Part shown: positions 46,966-55,617 of the stretch, piece by piece | How the letters are laid out: every line of letters begins with the position of its first letter | How positions within the stretch are numbered: the first letter of the stretch is position 1 | Assembly: GCA_015499995.1 (NCBI GenBank) | Contig: JADNRV010000086.1 | Span: 62,001-126,000 of the forward strand | Length of the DNA stretch: 64,000 bases | Direction of reading: 5' to 3' | From: Flammula alnicola | Lineage: Eukaryota > Basidiomycota > Agaricomycetes > Agaricales > Strophariaceae | Program-made: the position numbers and the translations under genes | The notes under the pieces: model-generated | The model's input: only the letters and a program-made list of their open reading frames with translations | Databases searched by the model: none | Told to the model about the DNA's origin: nothing

Positions 46966-49900
46966 CGTGAGATTGATGAAGGAATGTGGGGCTGGTAGAT
47001 GTAAAGATGTCGATACAGGTAAACTCCGGTGGGAATAAGGGAAGAGACCTGTGAAAAAATAATAAGATGTCCCCTTTTTATAAGTTTCATCTGCCAAGAT
47101 AATATTCCCTACGAAAATCTGGGGGTCTGCGGGTGGATTTCCCGCTCCCATCTCCAGCTCGGAAATTTTTTCGATCCCAAGGACCTCGAAATATTCATTC
47201 AAAGCACCTAAACCTGCTACATCCGCATAGGGTAACCATGTAATGTCACCCGCTTTCCAGCGGACCTCAAAAGTGCTATTTTCGTGCACTCCGGAATGAG
47301 ACAAAATGCGATCGACGACCCATTCTGTCTCGTTGTCATCTCCGAATTCCCCGACTTGGTTTTCAAGCCGCCCAGGGAATAATCTGTCGTCATTCGGCAC
47401 GTGTATACGTAGCAACGCTGAATGAAAGACCTCATGCACTCCGCGAATTTTTAGTCTGCGAGGCAGTTCTAGCTTGTAAGAATTATTTCCGTAATCCTCA
47501 AGAATTTTATAGGGTCCAATGTACTTAGGAATGAATTTTCTAGCCAATCCCTTCGGAATTGTCATGTTCTTTGAAGATACATAGACAAGGTCGTCCTTAG
47601 CAAATGGTGAAACTTGGCGCCGCCTATTTGCGTTGCGCACTTGCTTCACGCGTGCGGCCAAAATGCTATCATGCGCTTGCATGATCGCTAATTTTATCTT
47701 CTGTGCGAAAACCCGGACTCCTGGGTATTCCTCACTCTGCGGAGTCTTCCAGACCATCGATCTAGGCATACGCCCCGTATTCAGAAAAAACGGCGCATAC
47801 CCTGTGCTCTGAGACCGCGCATTATTAATTGCAAACTCAATGCCAGGTAGTTTAGCCACCCAGTCTTTCTGCTTAGCGCCAATACACTGACGTATCATCT
47901 GCGTGATTGTTCGGTTCGCGCGTTCCGTTGATCCGTCGGACTCAGGGTGATAAGCGCTCGACATTCTTAATTTAGTGCCGAGCAACCCATGCAGGTGCTG
48001 CCAGAATGCGCTCGTAAAAAGCACATCTCTATCACTTACAATAGACTTAGGTAGTCCATGTAACTTATAAATTTCTTCAAATACTAGCTCAGCCACTTGG
48101 CGAGCTGTGTAGTCAATCCGGCTAGGTACCAAGTGTACCATAGCCGTGAGAAGGTCGATCACGACTGTGATTGACGTGAAGTACCCATCTCTATTATTAG
48201 ACTCGGGCAGAGGACCGACGAAGTCGATGCCTATCGATTCCCATGGCCTACCCGGAACTGAGAGTGGGTTCAGAAGTCCGTACGGCTTCTGGTTGCTAGG
48301 TTTGCTCCGCTTGCATGTCATGCAACTCTCGCAGAAGCTCCTCACATCCCCCACCATCTCTTTCCACCAGTAACTGCCCTTCAGGTAGTCCAGCGTCTTC
48401 AGCGCTCCAAGATGTGCCAGCAGCGAATGCGCCTCTGAAATCAATATTTCTCGGACCGCACGACCATTTGCTTTGGCGTCAGGTATGCAAAGCAACTCCT
48501 TCTCGCTGCTATTCAGATATACTAACCCGTTTTTTACAACGAAATTTCTATATTCCTTAGGATTCTCGAGGACAAGCTTGAACAGCTTGTCCTCTCGGTA
48601 CAATCCTCTTATCGCTTTCTCGACATCTATACCTTCGACGCGCACAGTTTCAGCGACCCCGCAATTGTTTCCGTCGCTCGTCGTTTCGTCGTTTCGGGTC
48701 TCTGGTACAGGCGAATCTGGTACGACTTCACGCGGGCCTTTCAAGATCACCAAGTCTTTGAGGCGTGCCGCGATTTCTTTGGAGGTTTCCGGCCTCTCGG
48801 ATTCTGCTGGCGCGGCCTTTTTACGACCTCTCCTCGCCTTTGGAGCTGTATCAGCAGGAGACTCCTTGGTGAGTACAGGCTTTTCGCGAACTTCTTCAGC
48901 AGCAGACAAAGGTGCCTCGACAACTGCAGTCGCCGTGGCTTTCTTTCTAACCTGCTTCCTCACAGTTTTCGTAGCAGCTCGAGTCGACGCAGCTGCTCCA
49001 GGCGCCCCCATGACACTGGGTTGTGCGCCACCTGCTCGCCTTCGATATGCGTCGTCTGACGTTTGATCGCGACACGCCCTTCGGGGTCGAGCATCCGCTC
49101 TCGCTTCGTTGCCTACAACTACAGGCATGGAAATCCTATGTAGTCCCAGGGCATCGTTATCAGAGTTATCATAGTACGTGTATTCACTTCTCGCTCGTAC
49201 TGTACCTGGCGCATCGTTTGAATACATCCGCGACAGCGCGTCTGACAAGATATTCTCGGCTCCAGGGACATAAATTACCTCGAAATCAAATTCCGAGATC
49301 TTCTCGAGCCATCGAGCTTGTCTGCCAGACAAGTTCTTCTGCTCAAGTAAGTGAATTAGTCCCTTGTGGTCCGTATACCATCTAAAACTCGCTCCCTGCA
49401 GGATATCCCTGTGCCGGAGCATCGTTTCAACCCCGCCTAGCATTTCTATTTCATGCACGGGGTAGTTTTGCTGCGCGGGGTTCAGTTTTGCTGAGTAGAA
49501 CGCTGCAACCTTCGCCGTTCGGAAGTCCTCTCCCTGGCTCACAACGCCCGCAATTCCTGTTAAGCAGCCGTCCGTTACGACGTTAATAGGTGGCGCACCC
49601 TTCGAGTAATCTAAAGGTACGCGTCTATGTTCCTTCATCTCATGGACAATCTTTTTAATGTCCTGAAATGCTCGCTGCTCTGTAAATCCCCAACGAAACG
49701 GCACTGTGTCGCCGGTAACATTATTTAGAACCGCCATTGGTACCATTATCCCCGGGAGATCACCCCCGAGGTAGACGACAGATCCTACGAACCCGCGAAG
49801 TAAGTCACGGTTCATTGGCGTTTTCCAGTTTACGACCGAGTCGACTTTTGCAGGATCCATTCTTATTCCCTGGTCGTCGATTACTCGCCCGAGAACCTTC

Positions 49901-52900
49901 ATTTCTTTGCACAAGATATGGAGCTTTTTCTCACTAAGGTACAGTCGCTCCCGTTTTAAAATATCTATGATGATTTTAATATGTTTGGCATGTTCATCGA
50001 GGGTCTCTGAATAGACTACGATGTCATCCAGGTAAACGTCCATGAATTGGCCCAGATATGGCGAGAACAAATAGTTCATCAGGGCTTGGTACGTCGCAGG
50101 TGCGTTACAATCACCTATCTGAATGACCAAGCTCACCATATTTCCATCAGGAGTCGTTACTGACGAGCGCTCTACGTGCTCGTCGATGATCCGGATTTGC
50201 TCATAGGCATCTTGTCCATCGATAATCGAACGAAAGGCGCCCTTCGCAACGCGTCGTAAGATTCCGTCCATGTCTGGTAGCGGTGAGGACACTTTCACGG
50301 TGTTTTTATTGCGCGCTCGCAGGTCTACCAGAGTCCGAAGCTGCGGATCGTTCGCCGGCTTGCCGACCTTCTTGACACAGAGCATCGGGACTGTGTTTCC
50401 CGAGCTGGTGATTTTCCAGCGCCCCGTCTTAAGGTAAGCATTACGCTTTTCCACCCACTGGGGTCTAAGTGCCTCAGGGCACCTGGACGGTCTCCATGGG
50501 TATATTAATTTCTCATCGATTAGCGGAATCGTGTGATTAATTGCGCGTAACGGTGGCAGCGGCGTGTTCATCGCCTTGCCGCAAAGAGGTAGTGCGTATT
50601 TCATTAATTCCGCACGCGCCCTGTCCACAGCCTCGTCAGACATGTCCATAGCGCGCGAAGACAATGTAGTTACATTAGGTCCCACAATAGGTAGTGCGGT
50701 GTCGCTCCCAATGATAACTCTGCTATCATTGAGTCCCATTGTCACCTTGTACTGGAATAAGAATGGGGTTCCCAGAATCAAGTCATAGTTAGACAGATTA
50801 ATGATATCAAAGTATCTTTGTTCTCTGATCTTCTGATAAGTGAATCCACATGTAGTTCCGTGGCTGATTTTAGAACGAGACCCCTGCACTGCCAGGTGCA
50901 GAGGAATCTGCTTCTCGAGCTCAGTGCGTTTCACACGCAATTGGTCTGCCAGCGCCGTGGACATAAAGTCTCCCAGGGAGCCAGAGTCTAAGAGAGCTCT
51001 TGCAGGCTGTCCTTCGATTTTTACCACTACTACTAGGGGTTTAGGGATTTTTCTCTCAAAGTCCCGCGTCGACGCCGCATTCCTCTGTAGCGCGGCGTAC
51101 GTCCCAGACTTAACTTGGACGCCACACACGTTCAGGGTCTGATTTTGATCTTGATCGGGGTCATCCGTTTTGGGTTTTGTTCCCGCGTCTGGCTTCGACT
51201 GATCATGATCATGATCGTGACCGAGGTAATCTATTTTGGGATCTCCCGGGTCATCCGGTCCACCTCCAGTGTTCCCGCGGCTGTCCAGTCGTGAGTGCAC
51301 CTGCTTCATCAGCCAGATGTACACGTCGAACTTGTGGTTCTGTAGCCTCTCAACTCCCAGCCAACACTCGGAGGTGCCCTCTGTTGTTTTCACCACGAAG
51401 TGTATCCATTCTCCTCGTCGAACAGCCGTCAAGGGCTCTTCCCTAGGAGCGAAATCAATCTCTGCTCCATCACGAATTGCCGACAGAGACCCTTCCACGA
51501 GAGCTTCGCCCATGTTCCGTGTCCAACGCGTGCACAGCGCCGGTTCGTCCTGTCCACCATTCTTCCTGAGCTCGTTGTCATACCAGAGCGGCAGACAGAA
51601 CTCCGGGTTAGCAAGGATGCAAGACGGAATTAGCAAGGGTTCTGTATCAGGTCGTGAGTCCACTACTACATGGTGCTCATCGTCTACTTGATAAACACAG
51701 AACCTATCTTTTGCTAGATTTTCTGGGTCATCCACGTCGTCGCCGTAGTACTCTCCATGCATCCATAGTACGTACGCCGCCCGGGCGCCTAACGCGTCTC
51801 CCATTGCTCCCCGATGCTGGCCTTGGATGTACGGGGTTTCACCCCTCTCCTTCAGCCATTCTCTGGCTATAGTCTTAATCAGAATACCGCTGGGCGTCTT
51901 TCCGGGCACAAGAGGATACGCCACAGTTTTCTCACCGATTCGCCGACGATCGACAACCTCGAAGCAGTCGCCTCTGTCGTAAATCAGAAGGTCGCGCTCT
52001 TCGCACCTATACATCATTACCGAGGTGTCTCTCGTCTTGCGTATTGCATATGGGAAGGGTTCGTCGTTTAATACCCCGAGTAAGTCGTTATATGACTCTT
52101 TTCTCTTCTGGTTGTAATGACCAGCCATATCCCATGTCGGATTCTGCAGGTCTGAGAACCCCACAGAAACAGTGAAGTCCCAGGAAGCATCGTAAACGCA
52201 CATGCTTTCTGCTTCTCTGTACACTGTGAATCTACCCGGTCCCGTTGCCTGGTCCCGTGGCTCAACACCCGCTGCCTCCATGAGGTCCATCACTTGCAGT
52301 CTAAGTGGGTCACCTATACGGTTATTCCATCTTTCTTCAGCGCCTAGTATTTCTCCTATGTGGGCCAGAGGCTGGAATTCTGGGTTCAGTAACCACTCAA
52401 TTGGTAATGGTATCCTTGCCCTCCATATCACCTCCTCTAAGCTAATTTTCGCCTCTATCAGGTACGGGTCCGTTTCTAGTTCCCGCCCCTCGAAGTCGAG
52501 CTCTACTATTGTTCCGTTAACCGTCAAGGCATGGCTTGCCAATAGTCGATTAAGCGCCGTGTCAATTGGTTTTCCCATTAGGCGCTTGCTCTTGAACTTC
52601 TGCAGGCGAGCCGCCTTCTCTGCAGCTTTCTTAGCCCTGCGGCCAATCCGTACCTGGTTTAATTCCACATTACCTAGTGACAGGTACTCCGTCGTTGCTG
52701 ACAGGCTCCCCGGACCCTTAGGTATGTCAATCTGTGCTAGGCTCACTCCTGGTGCTTTATCTTTAAACTTTGACCTCATATTTAAGGTTTTCGGACACTG
52801 TCTTGAGACATGTCCCGTTTCTTTGCAAACGAAGCACTTGCCTGCTGCTAGGAGCTCGTTCTTTTCTTTTTGGGAAAGCTCGGCGCGGCGCTCGCGGCCA

Positions 52901-54711
52901 GGTTGTGCGATCGCCTTCTCGTCGCGCCGATCATTACGATCGCCACGTTGCCTGTTCGGTTCCCTCTCAGGAACTCTATCACGCGAGTTAAACTTTTGCG
53001 TTGACTTCTGCGGAGTGGGCCCCGAACTTTTAGAGTTCTGGTCCTTGCGATATCCTCTTTTGTTCTCCAGAAGATTCGCTTTCTCCGTTTTCTCGCAGCG
53101 TACTAGCATCTCCTTTAAGGATGATGTCTCCTTATTGTAGTCATTCTTTACAAGATCAGATTGTAGTTCCGGCCTTAAGCCATCGAAGAATCTTCGAGCC
53201 TGTTCGCTTCGGGAGATATCCCCAATAATGCTGAAAAGCTCTTTGAGTTCATAAGAGAATTCCTTGACTGGCTTTTCATTTTGAAAGGTACGGTTTAGTA
53301 CTAATCTTTGTTGTGACTTGAAGTCAGCCGGAAAACAGTGATTAAATAGTTTCTTAAAGAACTTTTCTAATCTCCACTTATATGGGTTCACTGCCACTTC
53401 CTGGACATAGAAATCCCGTGCCCGACCTTTGAGAAATCTTGAAAGGACAAAAACCTTACGGTTTTTCTCAACTCGCCCTTCATCCACGTAGGCGGTGCCG
53501 TCCGTCATGAATTGATGAAAATCTTTCATAATAGGCGCCCCGTTGTACGTGGCAGGTGGTATTGGTTTCAAACTACACTTAAGTTTAGAAGACTTAGATT
53601 TTTTCTTGCCTAAGTCATCTTCCTCTGTCTCGCTGTCATCTGAGCTTGAGTCCGAGTTTGTTGAGCCATCTGGGGTGTCGCCGCCGGAGCTAGAAGAAAA
53701 ATCCTTTTTGCTCGGGCCGCGAGACAGGCGCTTAAATGCCTTACCCAGGTAACTTTTCGGCGCTATTTGGCTCACTGGCTCTGATGCTTTGCGGTCAGAT
53801 TTAATTCTTTTAGCCGGTGCCTGCAGCTCAGCTATTACAGGCTTTATTTCGCTGGTAGTTGCAATCTCCCTATACTTTAAGGTTTTTACAACCGCCTCGA
53901 GTTCCCGCAAGCGTTCCTTTGCGGCTTCAGCCTGGGCAGCAAGCTCGGCCCTGACGGAAGCAAGTTCTTCTGACAGAACTTTATTCCGATCACTCTCAGG
54001 GTCTTCTGCTTCTGGGCCTGATAAACTTAACTCCGAGGGGCTATTCAACCTTTCGTAGTTTAGCAGGGCGTCTTTCTGAGCCTCGAGGCCACCGTCTATA
54101 AATTCGATGTTGCCCCATTCTCGCGGGTCTATCCCTTTCCCCTTTTCGAGGTTGGATGGCCCTGCTGAGAGTGACTCTGAGTCAGAGTCTGATGCGGCTA
54201 ATTCCATAGCCGACGTTCTCCTTGCAATTTTCTGTCGATCACTGATCGACATTGCATTCTCTGCGCGATTAATTACTTCGGGCAGTAACGTAGCAGGTAA
54301 AATTTTCCTTTCAATGGGAAAATTTATTTTACTAATTCTAGGGCTAGATTCAGGTATTTTATTACCTTTTCTATTCTTAGATCTGCTAACCGGGATCCAT
54401 CCCGGGTCTGCCACTGGAGTAGCAAACTCGGGAGTCTCCTTCCAGAGTGCCTCTTGATTAGATTCAAGATCGTCTGGAGTCTCTTCCACGGTAGGCGTAG
54501 CCTTTCGTAGGTGCCTTGGCATCACCACTTCGCTGAAGGAACGCGCAAGTGGGGAGCTGTCGGCTTTCTCATCTTCATCCAGTGCCGTGAGTTCCGAATC
54601 GCTGGTGCTGTGATCCGAGTTACTCGGCACTGATCCGGCATGCTGTGGAGCGATTACATCCGCCACGGCAGCCGGTACAGTCACGTTGCTTCGCAAAATG
54701 CGGGTAGACAT
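45919..54711 (-). CDS. Gag-Pol polyprotein (continuous with ORF3)
   Basis: A single 2930-codon frame. Residue positions count from 54711. Gag core is about 380-560 (FVLSRFLKGRARDFYVQEVA; FNHCFPADFKSQQRLVLNRT). The CCHC zinc knuckle CFVCKETGHVSRQC is at 626-639. A roughly 580-residue segment of unknown function separates it from the aspartic protease (LLDSGSLGDF, Asp 1242). Reverse transcriptase has YLDD at 1560-1563; RNase H starts near VTDGCLTG (Asp 1714). An Ala/Lys-rich spacer with an AT-hook-like RRGRKKA follows. The integrase has an HHCC zinc finger (HSLLAHLG...CESCMTC) and catalytic Asp 2163, Asp 2227 and Glu 2263, with 35 residues between the last two. A chromo-like domain (FEVRWKAGDITWLPYADV) lies near 2470. 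Gag and Pol are fused without frameshift. Confidence 0.95.
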   Translation of the reverse strand: MSTRILRSNVTVPAAVADVIAPQHAGSVPSNSDHSTSDSELTALDEDEKADSSPLARSFSEVVMPRHLRKATPTVEETPDDLESNQEALWKETPEFATPVADPGWIPVSRSKNRKGNKIPESSPRISKINFPIERKILPATLLPEVINRAENAMSISDRQKIARRTSAMELAASDSDSESLSAGPSNLEKGKGIDPREWGNIEFIDGGLEAQKDALLNYERLNSPSELSLSGPEAEDPESDRNKVLSEELASVRAELAAQAEAAKERLRELEAVVKTLKYREIATTSEIKPVIAELQAPAKRIKSDRKASEPVSQIAPKSYLGKAFKRLSRGPSKKDFSSSSGGDTPDGSTNSDSSSDDSETEEDDLGKKKSKSSKLKCSLKPIPPATYNGAPIMKDFHQFMTDGTAYVDEGRVEKNRKVFVLSRFLKGRARDFYVQEVAVNPYKWRLEKFFKKLFNHCFPADFKSQQRLVLNRTFQNEKPVKEFSYELKELFSIIGDISRSEQARRFFDGLRPELQSDLVKNDYNKETSSLKEMLVRCEKTEKANLLENKRGYRKDQNSKSSGPTPQKSTQKFNSRDRVPEREPNRQRGDRNDRRDEKAIAQPGRERRAELSQKEKNELLAAGKCFVCKETGHVSRQCPKTLNMRSKFKDKAPGVSLAQIDIPKGPGSLSATTEYLSLGNVELNQVRIGRRAKKAAEKAARLQKFKSKRLMGKPIDTALNRLLASHALTVNGTIVELDFEGRELETDPYLIEAKISLEEVIWRARIPLPIEWLLNPEFQPLAHIGEILGAEERWNNRIGDPLRLQVMDLMEAAGVEPRDQATGPGRFTVYREAESMCVYDASWDFTVSVGFSDLQNPTWDMAGHYNQKRKESYNDLLGVLNDEPFPYAIRKTRDTSVMMYRCEERDLLIYDRGDCFEVVDRRRIGEKTVAYPLVPGKTPSGILIKTIAREWLKERGETPYIQGQHRGAMGDALGARAAYVLWMHGEYYGDDVDDPENLAKDRFCVYQVDDEHHVVVDSRPDTEPLLIPSCILANPEFCLPLWYDNELRKNGGQDEPALCTRWTRNMGEALVEGSLSAIRDGAEIDFAPREEPLTAVRRGEWIHFVVKTTEGTSECWLGVERLQNHKFDVYIWLMKQVHSRLDSRGNTGGGPDDPGDPKIDYLGHDHDHDQSKPDAGTKPKTDDPDQDQNQTLNVCGVQVKSGTYAALQRNAASTRDFERKIPKPLVVVVKIEGQPARALLDSGSLGDFMSTALADQLRVKRTELEKQIPLHLAVQGSRSKISHGTTCGFTYQKIREQRYFDIINLSNYDLILGTPFLFQYKVTMGLNDSRVIIGSDTALPIVGPNVTTLSSRAMDMSDEAVDRARAELMKYALPLCGKAMNTPLPPLRAINHTIPLIDEKLIYPWRPSRCPEALRPQWVEKRNAYLKTGRWKITSSGNTVPMLCVKKVGKPANDPQLRTLVDLRARNKNTVKVSSPLPDMDGILRRVAKGAFRSIIDGQDAYEQIRIIDEHVERSSVTTPDGNMVSLVIQIGDCNAPATYQALMNYLFSPYLGQFMDVYLDDIVVYSETLDEHAKHIKIIIDILKRERLYLSEKKLHILCKEMKVLGRVIDDQGIRMDPAKVDSVVNWKTPMNRDLLRGFVGSVVYLGGDLPGIMVPMAVLNNVTGDTVPFRWGFTEQRAFQDIKKIVHEMKEHRRVPLDYSKGAPPINVVTDGCLTGIAGVVSQGEDFRTAKVAAFYSAKLNPAQQNYPVHEIEMLGGVETMLRHRDILQGASFRWYTDHKGLIHLLEQKNLSGRQARWLEKISEFDFEVIYVPGAENILSDALSRMYSNDAPGTVRARSEYTYYDNSDNDALGLHRISMPVVVGNEARADARPRRACRDQTSDDAYRRRAGGAQPSVMGAPGAAASTRAATKTVRKQVRKKATATAVVEAPLSAAEEVREKPVLTKESPADTAPKARRGRKKAAPAESERPETSKEIAARLKDLVILKGPREVVPDSPVPETRNDETTSDGNNCGVAETVRVEGIDVEKAIRGLYREDKLFKLVLENPKEYRNFVVKNGLVYLNSSEKELLCIPDAKANGRAVREILISEAHSLLAHLGALKTLDYLKGSYWWKEMVGDVRSFCESCMTCKRSKPSNQKPYGLLNPLSVPGRPWESIGIDFVGPLPESNNRDGYFTSITVVIDLLTAMVHLVPSRIDYTARQVAELVFEEIYKLHGLPKSIVSDRDVLFTSAFWQHLHGLLGTKLRMSSAYHPESDGSTERANRTITQMIRQCIGAKQKDWVAKLPGIEFAINNARSQSTGYAPFFLNTGRMPRSMVWKTPQSEEYPGVRVFAQKIKLAIMQAHDSILAARVKQVRNANRRRQVSPFAKDDLVYVSSKNMTIPKGLARKFIPKYIGPYKILEDYGNNSYKLELPRRLKIRGVHEVFHSALLRIHVPNDDRLFPGRLENQVGEFGDDNETEWVVDRILSHSGVHENSTFEVRWKAGDITWLPYADVAGLGALNEYFEVLGIEKISELEMGAGNPPADPQIFVGNIILADETYKKGTSYYFFTGLFPYSHRSLPVSTSLHLPAPHSFINLTMSAPTPASSSTLELKFSHTGQHVFANLVVAPDGNSFTLTNAATGEFFSYIKELFIVYLRYNRTLRDEGYDDARAAPAGYWNFVAAMAQEPGFEGAFATVTDAGQLVIAGKSMTLVNVFGPPPTIPPTPKKIANAPAGPPTPFTPAPKSKAKPAYAAMHAASPSAKPRKAVPDDVRRKRLVHNLIVDQLGALQEGGKSEEKKRKAPAEPVAGTIRQPKPDAGALRFKKRARVNDGNAGAPGPSSAYGAPTTPITINTPLAPHPALVRARAERVRTPAPEAGPSTLPATQEPTTLIASSITPADFFDGDLDLGSFFDANMLDADAVMGDATETGDAPTDVVGEMIGDTLA
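47074..47082 (-). promoter_or_regulatory. TATA box-like motif before retrotransposon ORF3
   Basis: Coding-strand TATAAAAAG 109-117 bases upstream of the ORF3 ATG, inside the Pol-ORF3 junction. Together with the UTR-like translation downstream it suggests an internal promoter. Confidence 0.45.
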
Positions 54712-54866
54712 GAAAGCAGAAGGATTATTTTTTGAAGAAAAAATTTGGAACGTACTTTGGGTTGCTAGTCTTGTCTAGGGGGTCTCGGTTGATCAGACCA
54801 AGGTGTATCCAACGACGAGCTTGAGGTTTTCTTGTTTTTTAGAGAACTTGTTGGAAGTTAAAAATA

Positions 54867-55150
54867 TGTGACAATAGCGTGACTGATGTTCTCAGTAGAG
54901 GTAGTGACACACGGAATAGCTTAGAGTCTCCGAGAGATAACTAGGGTAAAGTCTCTGTTCGAAGTAAGCTAGGTATTTTAGATAAATACATAGGGCTTTT
55001 ATATGTTTTTAAAGTGGTCCGTGCTCTCTTGGATAGAACGTGAATATTGTAAGTGAAATATGAGCGGAAAGAGAGAAAACGGAACGGAAGTATATATGTG
55101 GTAAGCTAGATACGCTCGGTCCGTGTAGTGTGCGGTAGCCGACCGTCACA
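54867..55150 (-). repeat. 5' LTR
   Basis: 284 bp, identical to 45573-45856. It precedes a 155-base leader and the Gag ATG at 54711. Confidence 0.95.
54996..55003 (-). promoter_or_regulatory. TATA box in 5' LTR
   Basis: Coding-strand TATAAAAG, the best core promoter candidate for the genomic RNA. Confidence 0.6.
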
Positions 55151-55155
55151 GGTGG
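55151..55155. repeat. Target-site duplication, right copy
   Basis: GGTGG, identical to 45568-45572. Confidence 0.9.
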
Positions 55156-55617
55156 TCACGGTAGTCTAAGTTTAGCGAAGATAAATTCTCTCATTCTACT
55201 TAGGCTATTCAGTATCATGTCACCAGCTGCGACTACTTTCAAAGTTCGCATATCGACCATGCTTCAGAGATCATGTATTCTCTACGTCTTTTTATTCCTT
55301 CACCACACATATGCTAGCTATCTCTGATGACGTGGCTCTTTGGACACTACTACAAGAAACTCTGCCAGGTCTCTGCACCATTGCTGCACCACACCAAATC
55401 GCTTGCCGAGACAACTGGCGAAGCTTGTCTATTCTCTAGCATGCTATCGCCCGCTTCGCATACAATGTGAATCCCTACCAGTGGCAAGTGCTCAGAATTG
55501 GTCTGCTTCGCTGAAATTCAACGAGACGAAATTCTGCCACGCAAATGTATAAAGGTAACCAGTACATGAATTGGTAGCGAAACGTATCCTCAGACTTCGA
55601 GTGCGTATCTCCCGACA
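55156..55617. other. Spacer between retrotransposon and GTPase copy 2
   Basis: No gene. It holds the continuation of the pre-insertion locus and the 3' flank of the GTPase gene. Bases 55571-55620 are close to 40518-40567, the matching 3' end of copy 1. Confidence 0.5.

Larger units (their letters stand above)
45573..55150 (-). mobile_element. Complete Ty3/gypsy LTR retrotransposon with an extra 3' ORF
   Basis: A 9578-bp element inserted in the GTPase cluster. Both LTRs are 284 bp, identical base for base as I read them, and bounded by the TGTGAC...GTCACA inverted hexamer. A 5-bp GGTGG target duplication flanks the element. The internal region codes on the minus strand for one open frame of 2930 codons with Gag, protease, reverse transcriptase, RNase H, integrase and a chromo-like domain, in the Ty3/gypsy order. 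Identical LTRs and an unbroken frame imply a very recent, probably still active insertion. I see no tRNA-type primer-binding site (TGG...) next to the 5' LTR, and only a short purine run (AGAAGGG) before the 3' LTR. Confidence 0.96.

Noticed and set aside
52202..53140. 312-codon plus-strand frame inside the retrotransposon
   Set aside because: Antisense to Gag; no domain, and the minus-strand frame is clearly the coding one.
54851..54866. Primer-binding site adjacent to the 5' LTR
   Set aside because: The coding strand reads TATTTTTAACTTCC, with no TGG start and no visible complementarity to the expected transcript start, so neither tRNA priming nor self-priming can be supported.
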